This document shows, piece by piece, positions 16,435 to 23,589 of a stretch of 64,000 bases of DNA (position 1 is its first letter; each line of letters begins with the position of its first letter). This DNA comes from Nocardia terpenica (GTDB taxonomy: Bacteria; Actinomycetota; Actinomycetes; Mycobacteriales; Mycobacteriaceae). A program made the translations under genes and the position numbers. The notes under the pieces were generated by a model. The model saw only the letters and a program-made list of their open reading frames with translations. It searched no databases and was not told where the DNA came from. The stretch is taken from the NCBI RefSeq assembly GCF_013186535.1, contig NZ_JABMCZ010000001.1, positions 124,001 to 188,000 of the forward strand, written 5' to 3'.

Positions 16435-17430
16435 TCACCGCACCGCGTTCCAGCGGTGCCGGGCGCGGCGCAGGGCGCGGGCCTCGGAGTAGCCCAGGCG
16501 CTGGGCGACCTCGTCGGAAGTGCCGTGCAGCCGGCGCATTTCGCGGCGCCGGGCGGCGTCCAGTTCGCCGCGCCAGGTGGTGCCGTGCCGGGTCAGCAGG
16601 CGCTGGAGGGTCCGCGGACTGATCGCGAAGTGCCGGGCCAGGGTGTCCAGCCGGGTAGCGGCGCCCCGGGCCAGGTGCGTATCGAGCACGATCCGGAACT
16701 CGGCGAGCCAGCTGGTTCCGGCAGGGTCTGGTGGGGGTGGGTGATCGGATGGGAGTAGTTGTGTCGCAAAGCGTTTCAAAATCTTCGCCAGGACCGGATC
16801 CGAGCCCGGCAGCGGCACCGTGAGGTCGGACTTGCGGACGGTCACGGAATTGGTGTGCGCGTCGAAGTCGACGCTCATGGTGCCGAAGATGTCGTTGAAC
16901 GCCTCGTGCGAGCGCGGCGGCCGCTGGGTGAGGCCGACATGAACCGGCGCGACCCGCTTGCCCGTGCCCTGCACGATGCGATGGGTGAACACGCCGAGCG
17001 CGTACTGGGTCGCCAGGTCCCGGGTGTGCCCGCCGCCCTCGCCCATCGAGAATTCCAGGTCGACGGTGTCGTCGCGCTCGACCACCGTGGCCGTGCACGC
17101 GGTGGTGGCGGTGAACAGGTATTCGGCGGTGGCGCTCAGGCCGTCGCCGAGGGTGTCCGAGGTGACGAACAGGTAGTCGTACAGATCCAGCACGCCCATC
17201 CGGTACCGGGAGGCGATGGCCAGTGCCGAGTAGGGGTCGTCCAGCGCCCACTCGCACACCTCCCACACCCGCACCGCGAGGGTGGTCGGGATCTGTTGCG
17301 CGTCCTCGAGCATGCTGGGGGTCAGGCGGGTCTCGTGCAGCAGCTGGGTGCGGTCCGCGCCCAGCTCCGTCGCCGCCGTGAGCACGAATCGCGGCAACAC
17401 GACGGTGGTCCGCGGCGCTGGGCTCAGCAT
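16435..17430 (-). CDS. AraC-family transcriptional regulator
   Basis: 331 residues from ATG 17430. The first about 200 residues correspond to the arabinose-binding-like N-terminal domain of OruR/ArgR-type AraC regulators (PRFVLTAATELGADRTQLL, ALAIASRYRMGVLDLYDYLF). The C-terminal DNA-binding domain has ARGAATRLDTLARHFAISPRTLQRLLTRHG and LGYSEARALRRARHRW. It converges with the FAD monooxygenase (53 bases apart) and diverges from a TetR gene, so it may regulate either. Longer frames reaching 18225 run antisense to the TetR gene and are not used. Confidence 0.88.
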   Translation of the reverse strand: MLSPAPRTTVVLPRFVLTAATELGADRTQLLHETRLTPSMLEDAQQIPTTLAVRVWEVCEWALDDPYSALAIASRYRMGVLDLYDYLFVTSDTLGDGLSATAEYLFTATTACTATVVERDDTVDLEFSMGEGGGHTRDLATQYALGVFTHRIVQGTGKRVAPVHVGLTQRPPRSHEAFNDIFGTMSVDFDAHTNSVTVRKSDLTVPLPGSDPVLAKILKRFATQLLPSDHPPPPDPAGTSWLAEFRIVLDTHLARGAATRLDTLARHFAISPRTLQRLLTRHGTTWRGELDAARRREMRRLHGTSDEVAQRLGYSEARALRRARHRWNAVR

Positions 17431-17487
17431 CGCCGGAGGGGGTGGGTCGAGCTCTCGAACATCTCGATGCCTCGGTCCGATATGGGG

Positions 17488-17514
17488 TATCCGGTAGAAA
17501 CTATCTGCCGGATA
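17488..17514. promoter_or_regulatory. Operator-like dyad between araC-type and tetR-type genes
   Basis: TATCCGGTAG (17488-17497) and CTGCCGGATA (17505-17514) are 10-bp arms with one mismatch and a 7-base spacer, centred in the 139-base divergent interval. Size and symmetry fit a TetR dimer site, probably for the gene that starts at 17570. Confidence 0.5.
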
Positions 17515-17569
17515 GCGTTGACAGTCAAGGGCTGTCGGTGGGGAGTTGGGGTGCGACGAAGGAGGCCCG

Positions 17570-18319
17570 ATGGTCGATGACGACTGTGTGCCCTCGGATC
17601 TGGCGCGACTGTGGCGCCTGCCGACCACGCGCCGCAAGGGAAGACCGGCCGGTCTCGATGTCGATCTGGTGGTGAGCACCGCGGTCGACCTGGCCGATCG
17701 CGACGGTTTCGCCGCGGTGAGCTTGCAGAAGGTCGCTGCCACGCTGGGTTTCACCAAGATGGCGATGTATCGGCACGTCGGTTCGTGGGACGAGTTGATC
17801 GAGCTGATGGCCGACGCGGCGATCGGCCCGGCGCCGGATCTCGGCGACGCCGCGCTCGACGAGTGGCGAGTGGGCTTGACCCGCTGGGCCTCCGAGCTGC
17901 GCGCGGTGCTGGCGCTGCATCCGTGGCTGGCGCCGACGCCGGACATCGGCCCGGCCCGCGGCCCCAACACCATCGCCTGGATGGATGTGCTGTTGCGGGT
18001 GCTGCGCGACACCGGCCTGGACTGGAGCGAGAAGCTGTCGGTGCTGCTGGCGCTGACCACCCATGTCCGGCAGGCCGGGACGACCACGCCGCGGCTGATC
18101 GACATGCTGCTGCCGCACCCCGGCCGCGACGACTCGCCGCGGCGGCGCAAGCCGGTCCCGGCCGCCCTGGTCGGCCCGGACCGCTTCCCCGAGGCGTCGA
18201 AGCTGTTCGCCGCCACCGCCTGCACGGCCGATATCCACGATCCGCAGCGCGCGTTCGAGGTGGGCCTGGAACTGATCCTCGACGGGGTCGCGGCCCGGAT
18301 CGCCGCGGCGCGTCCCTGA
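17570..18319 (+). CDS. TetR-family regulator with TetR_C-like domain
   Basis: 249 residues from ATG 17570, preferred because GGAGG (17561-17565) lies just upstream. The helix-turn-helix is DLADRDGFAAVSLQKVAATLGFTKMAMYRHVGS (about residues 42-74, quoted in two overlapping parts: DLADRDGFAAVSLQ and LGFTKMAMYRHVGS). The C-terminal ligand domain with WRVGLTRWASELRAVLALHP is of the tetracycline-repressor C type, commonly a drug or small-molecule sensor. It lies divergent from the AraC gene across the 17488-17514 dyad, which is likely its own operator. No obvious efflux pump is adjacent. Confidence 0.88.
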   Translation: MVDDDCVPSDLARLWRLPTTRRKGRPAGLDVDLVVSTAVDLADRDGFAAVSLQKVAATLGFTKMAMYRHVGSWDELIELMADAAIGPAPDLGDAALDEWRVGLTRWASELRAVLALHPWLAPTPDIGPARGPNTIAWMDVLLRVLRDTGLDWSEKLSVLLALTTHVRQAGTTTPRLIDMLLPHPGRDDSPRRRKPVPAALVGPDRFPEASKLFAATACTADIHDPQRAFEVGLELILDGVAARIAAARP

Positions 18320-18327
18320 CATCATGA

Positions 18328-18409
18328 GGCCAACGCGTGTTGGCCAACGCTTGTTGACCTAAATGTAGGCTTCGTCCGAATCGTGTGTCAACAGCTGTTG
18401 GCCTACATT
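18328..18409. promoter_or_regulatory. Cluster of three TetR-type palindromes
   Basis: Boxes 18328-18345, 18342-18359 and 18386-18403 share the pattern GGCCAAC-N4-GTTGGCC; the first is perfect and overlaps the second by four bases. The third is enclosed by another perfect repeat, AATGTAGGC (18362-18370) and GCCTACATT (18401-18409). The cluster ends seven bases before the start codon of the TetR gene at 18417, pointing to autorepression. Confidence 0.7.
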
Positions 18410-18416
18410 CGTTGGC

Positions 18417-18989
18417 ATGACCGCAGCTCCCGCCCCGCGGCGTTCCGACGCCACCCGCGCCGCGATCCTGTCCGCCGCCCGCCGCCGCTTCGCCGAGGAC
18501 GGCTTCCGCAAGGCGACGATCCGCGCCATCGCGGCGGACGCGGACATCGATCCGTCGATGGTGATGCGCTACTACGGCAGCAAGGAGGGGCTGTTCGACG
18601 CCGCCCTGGACGTCGATCTGGCCCTGCCGGATTTCGGTGCGACGCACCCCGATTCGATGGGTGAGGCAATCGCCCGCCGCTTCCTCGAACTCTGGGAGAC
18701 CCCGCCCACGGAGGGCACGCTGCTGACCCTGCTCCGCTCCTCGGTCGCCGACGAGGCCGTGGCGCAACGCTTCCGCCGCATCTTCGCCGAACAACTGATG
18801 CCGACGGTCCTGCGCGTAGGCGACCCCGCCGACGCCCCCCGCCGCGCGGGCCTGATCGCCACCCAGGTCCTCGGCCTGGCCCTGTGCCGCTACGCCTTAC
18901 GCCTACCCCCCGTAGCCGCCCTGACCCACGACCAGATCGCCGCCGACATCGGCCCGACCCTGCAACGCTACTTGACAATGGGCAGCTGA
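18417..18989 (+). CDS. TetR-family transcriptional regulator
   Basis: 190 residues, ATG 18417. The DNA-binding domain is residues about 12-58: RAAILSAARRRFAEDGF, ATIRAIAADADIDPSMVMRY and YGSKEGLFDAALD. The C-terminal half (AIARRFLELW, AEQLMPTVLR, RRAGLIATQVLGLALCRYAL) resembles the family often annotated as TetR_C_17, which regulates transporters. Three palindromes directly upstream are probable binding sites, so it very likely represses itself. No target gene is adjacent downstream, although the DUF5819/HTTM locus begins about 50 bases beyond its stop with a different operator. Confidence 0.88.
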   Translation: MTAAPAPRRSDATRAAILSAARRRFAEDGFRKATIRAIAADADIDPSMVMRYYGSKEGLFDAALDVDLALPDFGATHPDSMGEAIARRFLELWETPPTEGTLLTLLRSSVADEAVAQRFRRIFAEQLMPTVLRVGDPADAPRRAGLIATQVLGLALCRYALRLPPVAALTHDQIAADIGPTLQRYLTMGS

Positions 18990-19040
18990 CGATTTCGCGC
19001 GGATATTACTGCGCAGCACGGGATTTGACTCGTCTATCCG

Positions 19041-19078
19041 ACCCATCTACTATCTCCGTACGGAAATAGTAGATGGGT
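19041..19078. promoter_or_regulatory. Near-perfect 38-bp palindrome
   Basis: The outer arms 19041-19053 and 19066-19078 are perfect 13-bp inverted repeats (ACCCATCTACTAT and its inverse). The centre holds a second perfect 10-bp palindrome TCCGTACGGA (19055-19064). Only one base pair (19054/19065) breaks the symmetry of the whole. It lies 68 bases before the DUF5819 gene and is the likely operator and promoter region. ATCTAC/GTAGAT half-sites recur at 48142-48164. Confidence 0.75.
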
Positions 19079-19107
19079 TGAGCGTCGGAGTGGAGAGGAC
19101 ATCGCGC

Positions 19108-19149
19108 GTGCACCAACGAGCCTGGTTTCGCCCGGGGGTTCACCGGTGA
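19108..19149 (+). CDS. Possible 13-residue leader ORF
   Basis: GTG 19108 follows GGAGAGGA (19092-19099), the best ribosome binding site before the DUF5819 gene, and reads 13 codons to TGA 19147-19149. That stop overlaps the GTG at 19146 as GTGA. It may couple ribosomes onto the DUF5819 gene, which has no site of its own. Confidence 0.35.
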   Translation: MHQRAWFRPGVHR

Positions 19150-19790
19150 AGGTCACCGGCATACGCAGGCGCACAGTGCTTTCCGGCGCGGCCGTCGCCC
19201 TGCTGGTGGCGCATTTCGCGGTGATCATGCTCTCGAATTTGCCTGAGGGGCCGTTGAAGCGGAGTACCGCCACGTTCGTCGGCTGGTACACCGATCCGAT
19301 CTTCGCTCAGTCATGGCAGCTGTTCTCGCCGGATCCGATCGTGTCCGACATCGGAACCCTACTGCGCGTGCGCTATCCGGACGGGCGGATATCGGACTGG
19401 GCGGATCCGCTGTCGCCCTTGATCGATCGAGTGCATCGCAGCCCGCTGACCGCCGATCGGCAGGTGTTCCTGTTCCAGGCGCTGCAGACGATGAGCGTGG
19501 GCTGGGAGGATTCCAAGCTGCGCGCGGAACGCGATCGGCTGACCGACGATCCGACGAAACGCTATGTGGTGGTGCCGATTTCCGAATCCGAGCGGCCGCG
19601 CAAGGAACGTGCGGACCGGTTCCGCGCGGCGTTGGCCACCCGGTACGCCGATCGGTACCTCGGTGACGGCTGGTCCGCGGTGCAAGTGCGGTTCGTGGCG
19701 ATCCCTGCGATTCCCCTGCCCGGCAGCGATTCCGGCGATCGATCGACTCCCGACGTGATGGATTTCGACTGGCAGGACCGGATTCGATGA
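19146..19790 (+). CDS. DUF5819-family membrane protein (SdpA-like)
   Basis: 214 residues, GTG start. One N-terminal membrane segment (about residues 12-30) after a basic RRR; the rest should face outside. The motif QSWQLFSPDP (about 55-64) is characteristic of DUF5819 proteins and resembles the corresponding region of SdpA, a Bacillus protein needed to mature the SdpC killing peptide. The next gene, an HTTM membrane protein like SdpB, overlaps it (ATGA at 19787). The pair is widespread in actinobacteria without known function. The SDP relation is inference from family pairing; a link to antimicrobial peptide export has not been shown here. Confidence 0.65.
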   Translation: MKVTGIRRRTVLSGAAVALLVAHFAVIMLSNLPEGPLKRSTATFVGWYTDPIFAQSWQLFSPDPIVSDIGTLLRVRYPDGRISDWADPLSPLIDRVHRSPLTADRQVFLFQALQTMSVGWEDSKLRAERDRLTDDPTKRYVVVPISESERPRKERADRFRAALATRYADRYLGDGWSAVQVRFVAIPAIPLPGSDSGDRSTPDVMDFDWQDRIR

Positions 19791-20752
19791 TCACCACCGG
19801 TAGGCGCCTGCTCGATCGGCTCGCCACGCACCGCTATCACCTCTACGGCTCCGCCCTGGTGCGAATCGGTATCGGGACCACGATTCTCTATATCTGCCTC
19901 GCGAATTACGCTGCGCGGCACCTGTTCTGGGGTGCGGACAATCCGTGGTCGCCGGACCTGTTCCGGGCCGATACCTCGCGGCCGATCGGCCTGTACACCC
20001 TCGCGTCGTCCGGGGTGTGGTTCGAGGTGCTGTTTCACGGGCAGATTCTGCTGACGTTGCTCTATATCGTCGGCTATCGGGGGCGAATCGTCGCGCCGTT
20101 GTTCTGCATCGCGACTTTTGCTCTGCTGCAAAGAAATTCGCTGATCCTCAGCGGTGGTGAGAATCTGTTCATGGCCATCACCCCGTTCCTGGCGGTACTC
20201 GATGGCACCCGCAGGCTCTCGCTGGACCGTGTCATCGCACGCCGCCGGGGGCCGCGCCGTGTCGTGCGGGAGTCGCCGCTCGTGGTTCTCGGGACCGTCG
20301 CGCACAACGCGGCCGTGCTGGCGATCGCCGTGCAGGTCTGCATCGTCTATTTCATGGCCGGGATGTACAAGGTGGCCGGGCCGTTGTGGCGCAGCGGCGA
20401 GGCCGTCTACTACATCATGGGTGTTCCGCTGTTCGGATCGTCCGGGGTCCACGCCTTTCTGGCGGACCATCTGCTGATCCTGTCCGCCGTCACGTATTTC
20501 ACCGTCGTGCTGCAGGTCGGATTTCCGGTGCTGGTGCTGGTGCGCCGGACCCGGCCGTTCGTGATCGCGGCGGCGATCGCCTTCCACCTGGGCATCGCGG
20601 TGGTGATGGCGCTGCCGCAGTTCGCCCTGATCATGATCTCGGCCGAGCTGATCTTCTGCGACGACAAGCACTATCGGGCCCTGTCGCGCTGTCTGCGCCC
20701 GCGTTCCGCGGAGCGATCCGAGATGTCGGAAGGAGGAATTCCGGTGAGCTGA
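19787..20752 (+). CDS. HTTM-domain membrane protein (SdpB-like)
   Basis: 321 residues, about eight membrane segments. HTTM proteins are related to the membrane part of vitamin-K-dependent gamma-carboxylase; SdpB is a bacterial member. Typical segments are ALVRIGIGTTILYICL near the N-terminus, LSGGENLFMAITPFLAVLD in the centre, CIVYFMAGMYKVAGPLWRSG and AIAFHLGIAVVMALPQFALI near the C-terminus. ATG 19787 overlaps the DUF5819 stop, so the two products are made together and probably form a complex. A small secreted peptide gene follows 62 bases downstream, as expected for a peptide-maturation system. Confidence 0.8.
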   Translation: MITTGRRLLDRLATHRYHLYGSALVRIGIGTTILYICLANYAARHLFWGADNPWSPDLFRADTSRPIGLYTLASSGVWFEVLFHGQILLTLLYIVGYRGRIVAPLFCIATFALLQRNSLILSGGENLFMAITPFLAVLDGTRRLSLDRVIARRRGPRRVVRESPLVVLGTVAHNAAVLAIAVQVCIVYFMAGMYKVAGPLWRSGEAVYYIMGVPLFGSSGVHAFLADHLLILSAVTYFTVVLQVGFPVLVLVRRTRPFVIAAAIAFHLGIAVVMALPQFALIMISAELIFCDDKHYRALSRCLRPRSAERSEMSEGGIPVS

Positions 20753-20814
20753 GCCGAGAGTCGAGCAGCAACGACATGTAGCGCAATCAGACGATCTATG
20801 GAGGTGTCATACTC

Positions 20815-21090
20815 GTGAATACCCGAGCGTGGAAGTTCGGCCGAGTGGCAACGATTTCCCTTGCGGCAGCGGCGGTCTCGACCGGACTGTACGCGGCCGC
20901 GACGCAGACCGCCCAGCAGCCGGAGACCGGCTCGCGTTATATCGCGGGCGCTTCCGCGGCTCAGCAGGCCGGGCTACCGCTCGCGCACACCAGCGGATGG
21001 GGTTCGGGCAGCGGCGGATTCAACAATATGGCGCAAACCAGCCGAGACAGAGGCGTAGGCCCGCAGCACCAGGCGGCTCAGCAGCGCTGA
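20815..21090 (+). CDS. Small secreted peptide precursor
   Basis: 91 residues, GTG start with GGAGG at 20800-20804. The N-terminus MNTRAWKFGRVATISLAAAA plus VSTGLYAAATQTA is a clear signal peptide, with cleavage likely after about residue 32. The mature part of about 58 residues is rich in Gly, Ser, Gln and Ala (GWGSGSGGFNN), has no cysteine and ends AAQQR. It does not resemble SdpC, which is longer and cysteine-containing. Its place behind the DUF5819 and HTTM genes suggests it is their substrate or a co-exported factor; this is inference. No homologue is recognised. Confidence 0.6.
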   Translation: MNTRAWKFGRVATISLAAAAVSTGLYAAATQTAQQPETGSRYIAGASAAQQAGLPLAHTSGWGSGSGGFNNMAQTSRDRGVGPQHQAAQQR

Positions 21091-21133
21091 GCCGTCGGCC
21101 CCCTGGGCCGCGGTGCTGTCCGGCGGCAGCAGC

Positions 21134-21313
21134 TCACCCACCTGCTGCCGCCACCTCGCACCGCAACGCAAGCTCCACACCGTCCGACTCATCCCTCAGA
21201 CGGATTTGCTTTTGCCGCTGGTCGTTTGGCCGACCGTCCAGGTCCTCCTGCCGCTTCTGGACCTCGGACACCAGATCCGAAAGGATCCGCCACTGCGGAT
21301 CCGCGGCGTTCAC
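21134..21313 (-). CDS. Hypothetical small protein
   Basis: 59 residues from GTG 21313, overlapping the stop of the preceding small ORF (GTGA). The sequence is hydrophilic and helical (ILSDLVSEVQKRQEDLDG, then NDQRQKQIRLRDES), with no motif I recognise. Codon use is less GC3-biased than in neighbours. The overlap with the upstream ORF is the best reason to think it is translated. It may be a remnant of a larger gene. Confidence 0.35.
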   Translation of the reverse strand: MNAADPQWRILSDLVSEVQKRQEDLDGRPNDQRQKQIRLRDESDGVELALRCEVAAAGG

Positions 21314-21480
21314 TCAACGCACTCTCGGTGGCGGCGAATCCCTCGCCGCACCATCTCCGCCGGGAAGGTATGACCGTCGACGGCAACATATGCCGGTGCG
21401 GGCAGGCCCTCGATCCGGTCGAGAAGTTGTTGCGCCTCTTCGTTTTGCCTTACCAGCTCTTCGACGGACAGCCATGGCAC
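21310..21480 (-). CDS. Hypothetical small protein
   Basis: 56 residues if GTG 21480 is the start; the open frame extends further upstream without a better start. The sequence PWLSVEELVRQNEEAQQLLD followed by GHTFPAEMVRRGIRRHREC looks like real protein, with an amphipathic helix and a short beta segment. It overlaps the next small ORF by four bases. No ribosome binding site is evident and the function is unknown. Confidence 0.35.
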   Translation of the reverse strand: MPWLSVEELVRQNEEAQQLLDRIEGLPAPAYVAVDGHTFPAEMVRRGIRRHRECVE

Positions 21481-21535
21481 GCTGGGAAATTCGACCGAGA
21501 GTAATGCGAGCGTGCGATTCGAACATCCGGCGTGA

Positions 21536-21989
21536 TCACGCCCGGGCGAGTTCCCGGACGGGCTGGGTCTTCTCATAGGCGTGGCCGACTCGCAGGAGTA
21601 CGTCTTCGCTGAGGGGCGTGCCGAGCAGTTGCATGCCGATGGGCAGACCCGCCGCGTCGTGACCGACGGGGAGCGACAGTGCCGGTATTCCGGTGATATT
21701 GGCGGGCGACGACAGTCGTACATAGGTATCGGAGACCGCTTCGGTGGTGCCGTCGGCCCAGGTGATCGTTTCCTGCCCGGCTTCGACGATAGCGACCGGC
21801 CGCGATATCGTTCTCGGCTGCGCGCGCCGCCTGCCGTGCGCGCTCGGCGGTGACGGTGACGTACGCCCGCAGGTCCGGCTCCACCTTTTCGATGCGCTCC
21901 AGGACGGAGTCCACCAACTCGACCGGGGACAGTTGCCGGGATCGGATCGCTGCGGCGGCCGCGCCGAGAGTCAATGCACTGGGTTGCAC
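21536..21989 (-). pseudogene. Amidase (AtzE-like) pseudogene with internal deletion
   Basis: From GTG 21989 the frame reads an amidase N-terminus (ALTLGAAAAAIRSRQLSPVE, DSVLERIEKVEPDLRAYVTV) for about 63 codons to about 21795. The C-terminal part continues in another frame to TGA 21536-21538: ITGIPALSLPVGHDAAGLPI, MQLLGTPLSEDVLLRVGHAY and EKTQPVRELARA. A complete amidase is about 450-470 residues; here the middle, including the catalytic Ser-Ser-Lys region, is missing and the parts are out of frame. The adjacent AtzG-like gene supports assignment to AtzE-type amidases. It cannot make an active enzyme. Confidence 0.8.
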
Positions 21990-21999
21990 TGCGGTTCTC

Positions 22000-22185
22000 C
22001 TAATCGGCTCGGAACGCGGCGGCCGGTGGCGTGTCCCCGAAGTCGAGTTCCCGCAGGACCGCGACGACCGAGTGAATGTGGTTGGCGGCGGCCGCGACAG
22101 CGGCATGCCGGTCCGCGGGCAGCCGAAGCCCCGCACGGGCAGCCCAGCCCGCCGCTTCGGGCGGGGTGAGCTCGTAGTCGACCAT
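22000..22185 (-). CDS. AtzG-like small protein (DUF4089)
   Basis: 61 residues from ATG 22185 behind GGAGGG. The sequence (LPADRHAAVAAAANHIHSVV, LRELDFGDTPPAAAF) matches the small partner subunit that accompanies AtzE-type amidases in biuret-pathway and related amide hydrolases. Its natural partner is the gene immediately downstream, which is a pseudogene, so this subunit may be an orphan. The intact regulatory repeats upstream (22220-22275) suggest the decay is recent. Function without the partner is doubtful. Confidence 0.7.
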   Translation of the reverse strand: MVDYELTPPEAAGWAARAGLRLPADRHAAVAAAANHIHSVVAVLRELDFGDTPPAAAFRAD

Positions 22186-22219
22186 GGCTTGTGTTCCCTC
22201 CGACTTACAAAAGCTAAGT

Positions 22220-22275
22220 GTTTGCGTTAATGAGAGTAGACCTCTTGAAGGGTTAACGCAAACTGTTTGCTTTAA
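22220..22275. promoter_or_regulatory. Three GTTTGCGTTAA boxes
   Basis: GTTTGCGTTAA (22220-22230) and its perfect inverse TTAACGCAAAC (22253-22263) are 33 bases apart centre to centre, about three helix turns. A further direct copy GTTTGCTTTAA follows at 22265-22275. They lie upstream of the AtzG-like gene and look like cooperative repressor sites; the regulator is not in the window. Confidence 0.6.
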
Positions 22276-22391
22276 TGCGGCCAGCGTCTGCCGCGACAGG
22301 ATGAGCCGTCCATCACCCGATCCGGGTGGTTCGATTCGCGGGTCATGAGGTCTCGGCTCGAGAGTCGGCTCGTGGTCGGATACTGAAATTC

Positions 22392-23009
22392 ATGGCCGCC
22401 ACCGTTCGAGAGCTCGCCCGGCTGGAGCGGGCGGAGTTCGCCGACATGCTGGACGGGTTGACGCCACAGCAGTGGGGCACGCCCAGCCTGTGCACGGGAT
22501 GGGCGGTGCGGGATGTGGTCGCGCATACGATCGCCTACCTGGCGCAAAGCAGAATCGGCTTGTTGGCCAACATGACTCGCTCACGATGGGACGTGAACCG
22601 GCTGAACGCAACGGCATTGCGGACCTACGTCGAAACCGCGCCGACTCACCTGGTGGGACTGATGCGCCGACACGCCGACCCCTCGGGTGCGGGAGCGCTC
22701 TACGGCGGACGTGTGGCCTTGATCGAATGCCTGATCCACCAGCAGGATATCCGCAGGCCGTTGGGAATGCCCCGGATGATCCCGGAGCAGCGACTTCGGG
22801 TGTCGCTGAGCTTCGCCCGCATCAGCCCGGTCATCGGGGGCTCGCGCCGCACACGCGGCGTGCGATTGGTGGCGACGGACATATCGTGGTCGACCGGCCG
22901 AGGCCCCGAGGTTCACGGATCGGCCGAGGCCCTGTTGCTGGCGATGACGGGCCGGGCCCCGGCGGTCGCCGACGAACTCGAGGGTGATGGCGTCGCACTG
23001 CTGCGGTGA
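22392..23009 (+). CDS. Mycothiol-dependent maleylpyruvate isomerase-family protein
   Basis: 205 residues from ATG 22392. The DinB/MDMPI fold is indicated by LERAEFADMLDGLTPQQWGT, the metal-histidine helix GWAVRDVVAHTIAYLAQS (about residues 39-56) and ALIECLIHQQDIRRPLG (about 117-133), which supplies further metal ligands. Members use a metal and often mycothiol to isomerise or transfer small molecules; the exact substrate is unknown. Mycothiol use agrees with an actinobacterial host. It is read away from the AtzG-like gene across the repeat boxes and might share that control. Confidence 0.82.
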   Translation: MAATVRELARLERAEFADMLDGLTPQQWGTPSLCTGWAVRDVVAHTIAYLAQSRIGLLANMTRSRWDVNRLNATALRTYVETAPTHLVGLMRRHADPSGAGALYGGRVALIECLIHQQDIRRPLGMPRMIPEQRLRVSLSFARISPVIGGSRRTRGVRLVATDISWSTGRGPEVHGSAEALLLAMTGRAPAVADELEGDGVALLR

Positions 23010-23121
23010 CCTCGCGATAACGATCGGTTATCGCTGCGTGCGCGGTTCGGCCCTCGATCGCGGCGAGAGCATCGGGTTGACTTTCGGTATCGACAAACAA
23101 CCAAGAGAGAGAACCGAATTC

Positions 23122-23589
23122 ATGACCACCGATACCACCCCCAAGGATGTCGTCCGCCGCTACTTCGAGGCGCTCGCGAACGGCGACCGGGCCACCATCG
23201 TGGATTCGTGGGCCGAGGACGGCAGCTGCTGGTACGGCGGGGATCTGCCCATCTCGGGTACCTGGCAGGGTCGCGACCAGGTGATCGATGGGTTTCTCGC
23301 CACGGCGTTCACCTACTTCGACCCCGATCACGAGGTCGGCCTGCGCGTCACCAATATCTTCGGTGAGGGCGATCAGGTCTTCGCCGAATGGGATTCGTGG
23401 GGACTCGGCAAGACCGGCCGCGTGTACGACCAGAAGAACAGCGCCGTCTTCGTGGTCCGCGACAACAAGATCGTCACCATGCGCGAATACGCCGACACCC
23501 AGAACTGGGAGCGGGCCCTCGTCGATACCGGATCGGGCGCTCAGCTCGGTCCCGCGTCGGTGGAGGCGGCGATGATCGGGGGGAAGTAG
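23122..23589 (+). CDS. SnoaL-like / NTF2-fold protein
   Basis: 155 residues, ATG 23122 after a purine-rich GAGAGAGAA. The NTF2-like cone fold is indicated by VVRRYFEALANGDRATIVDS, the aromatic pocket region SWAEDGSCWYGGDLP and the late strands VFVVRDNKIVTMREYADTQN. Such proteins act as ketosteroid-isomerase-like enzymes, polyketide cyclases or binding proteins. Its 3' end overlaps the convergent TetR gene by 49 bases. The substrate is unknown. Confidence 0.82.
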   Translation: MTTDTTPKDVVRRYFEALANGDRATIVDSWAEDGSCWYGGDLPISGTWQGRDQVIDGFLATAFTYFDPDHEVGLRVTNIFGEGDQVFAEWDSWGLGKTGRVYDQKNSAVFVVRDNKIVTMREYADTQNWERALVDTGSGAQLGPASVEAAMIGGK

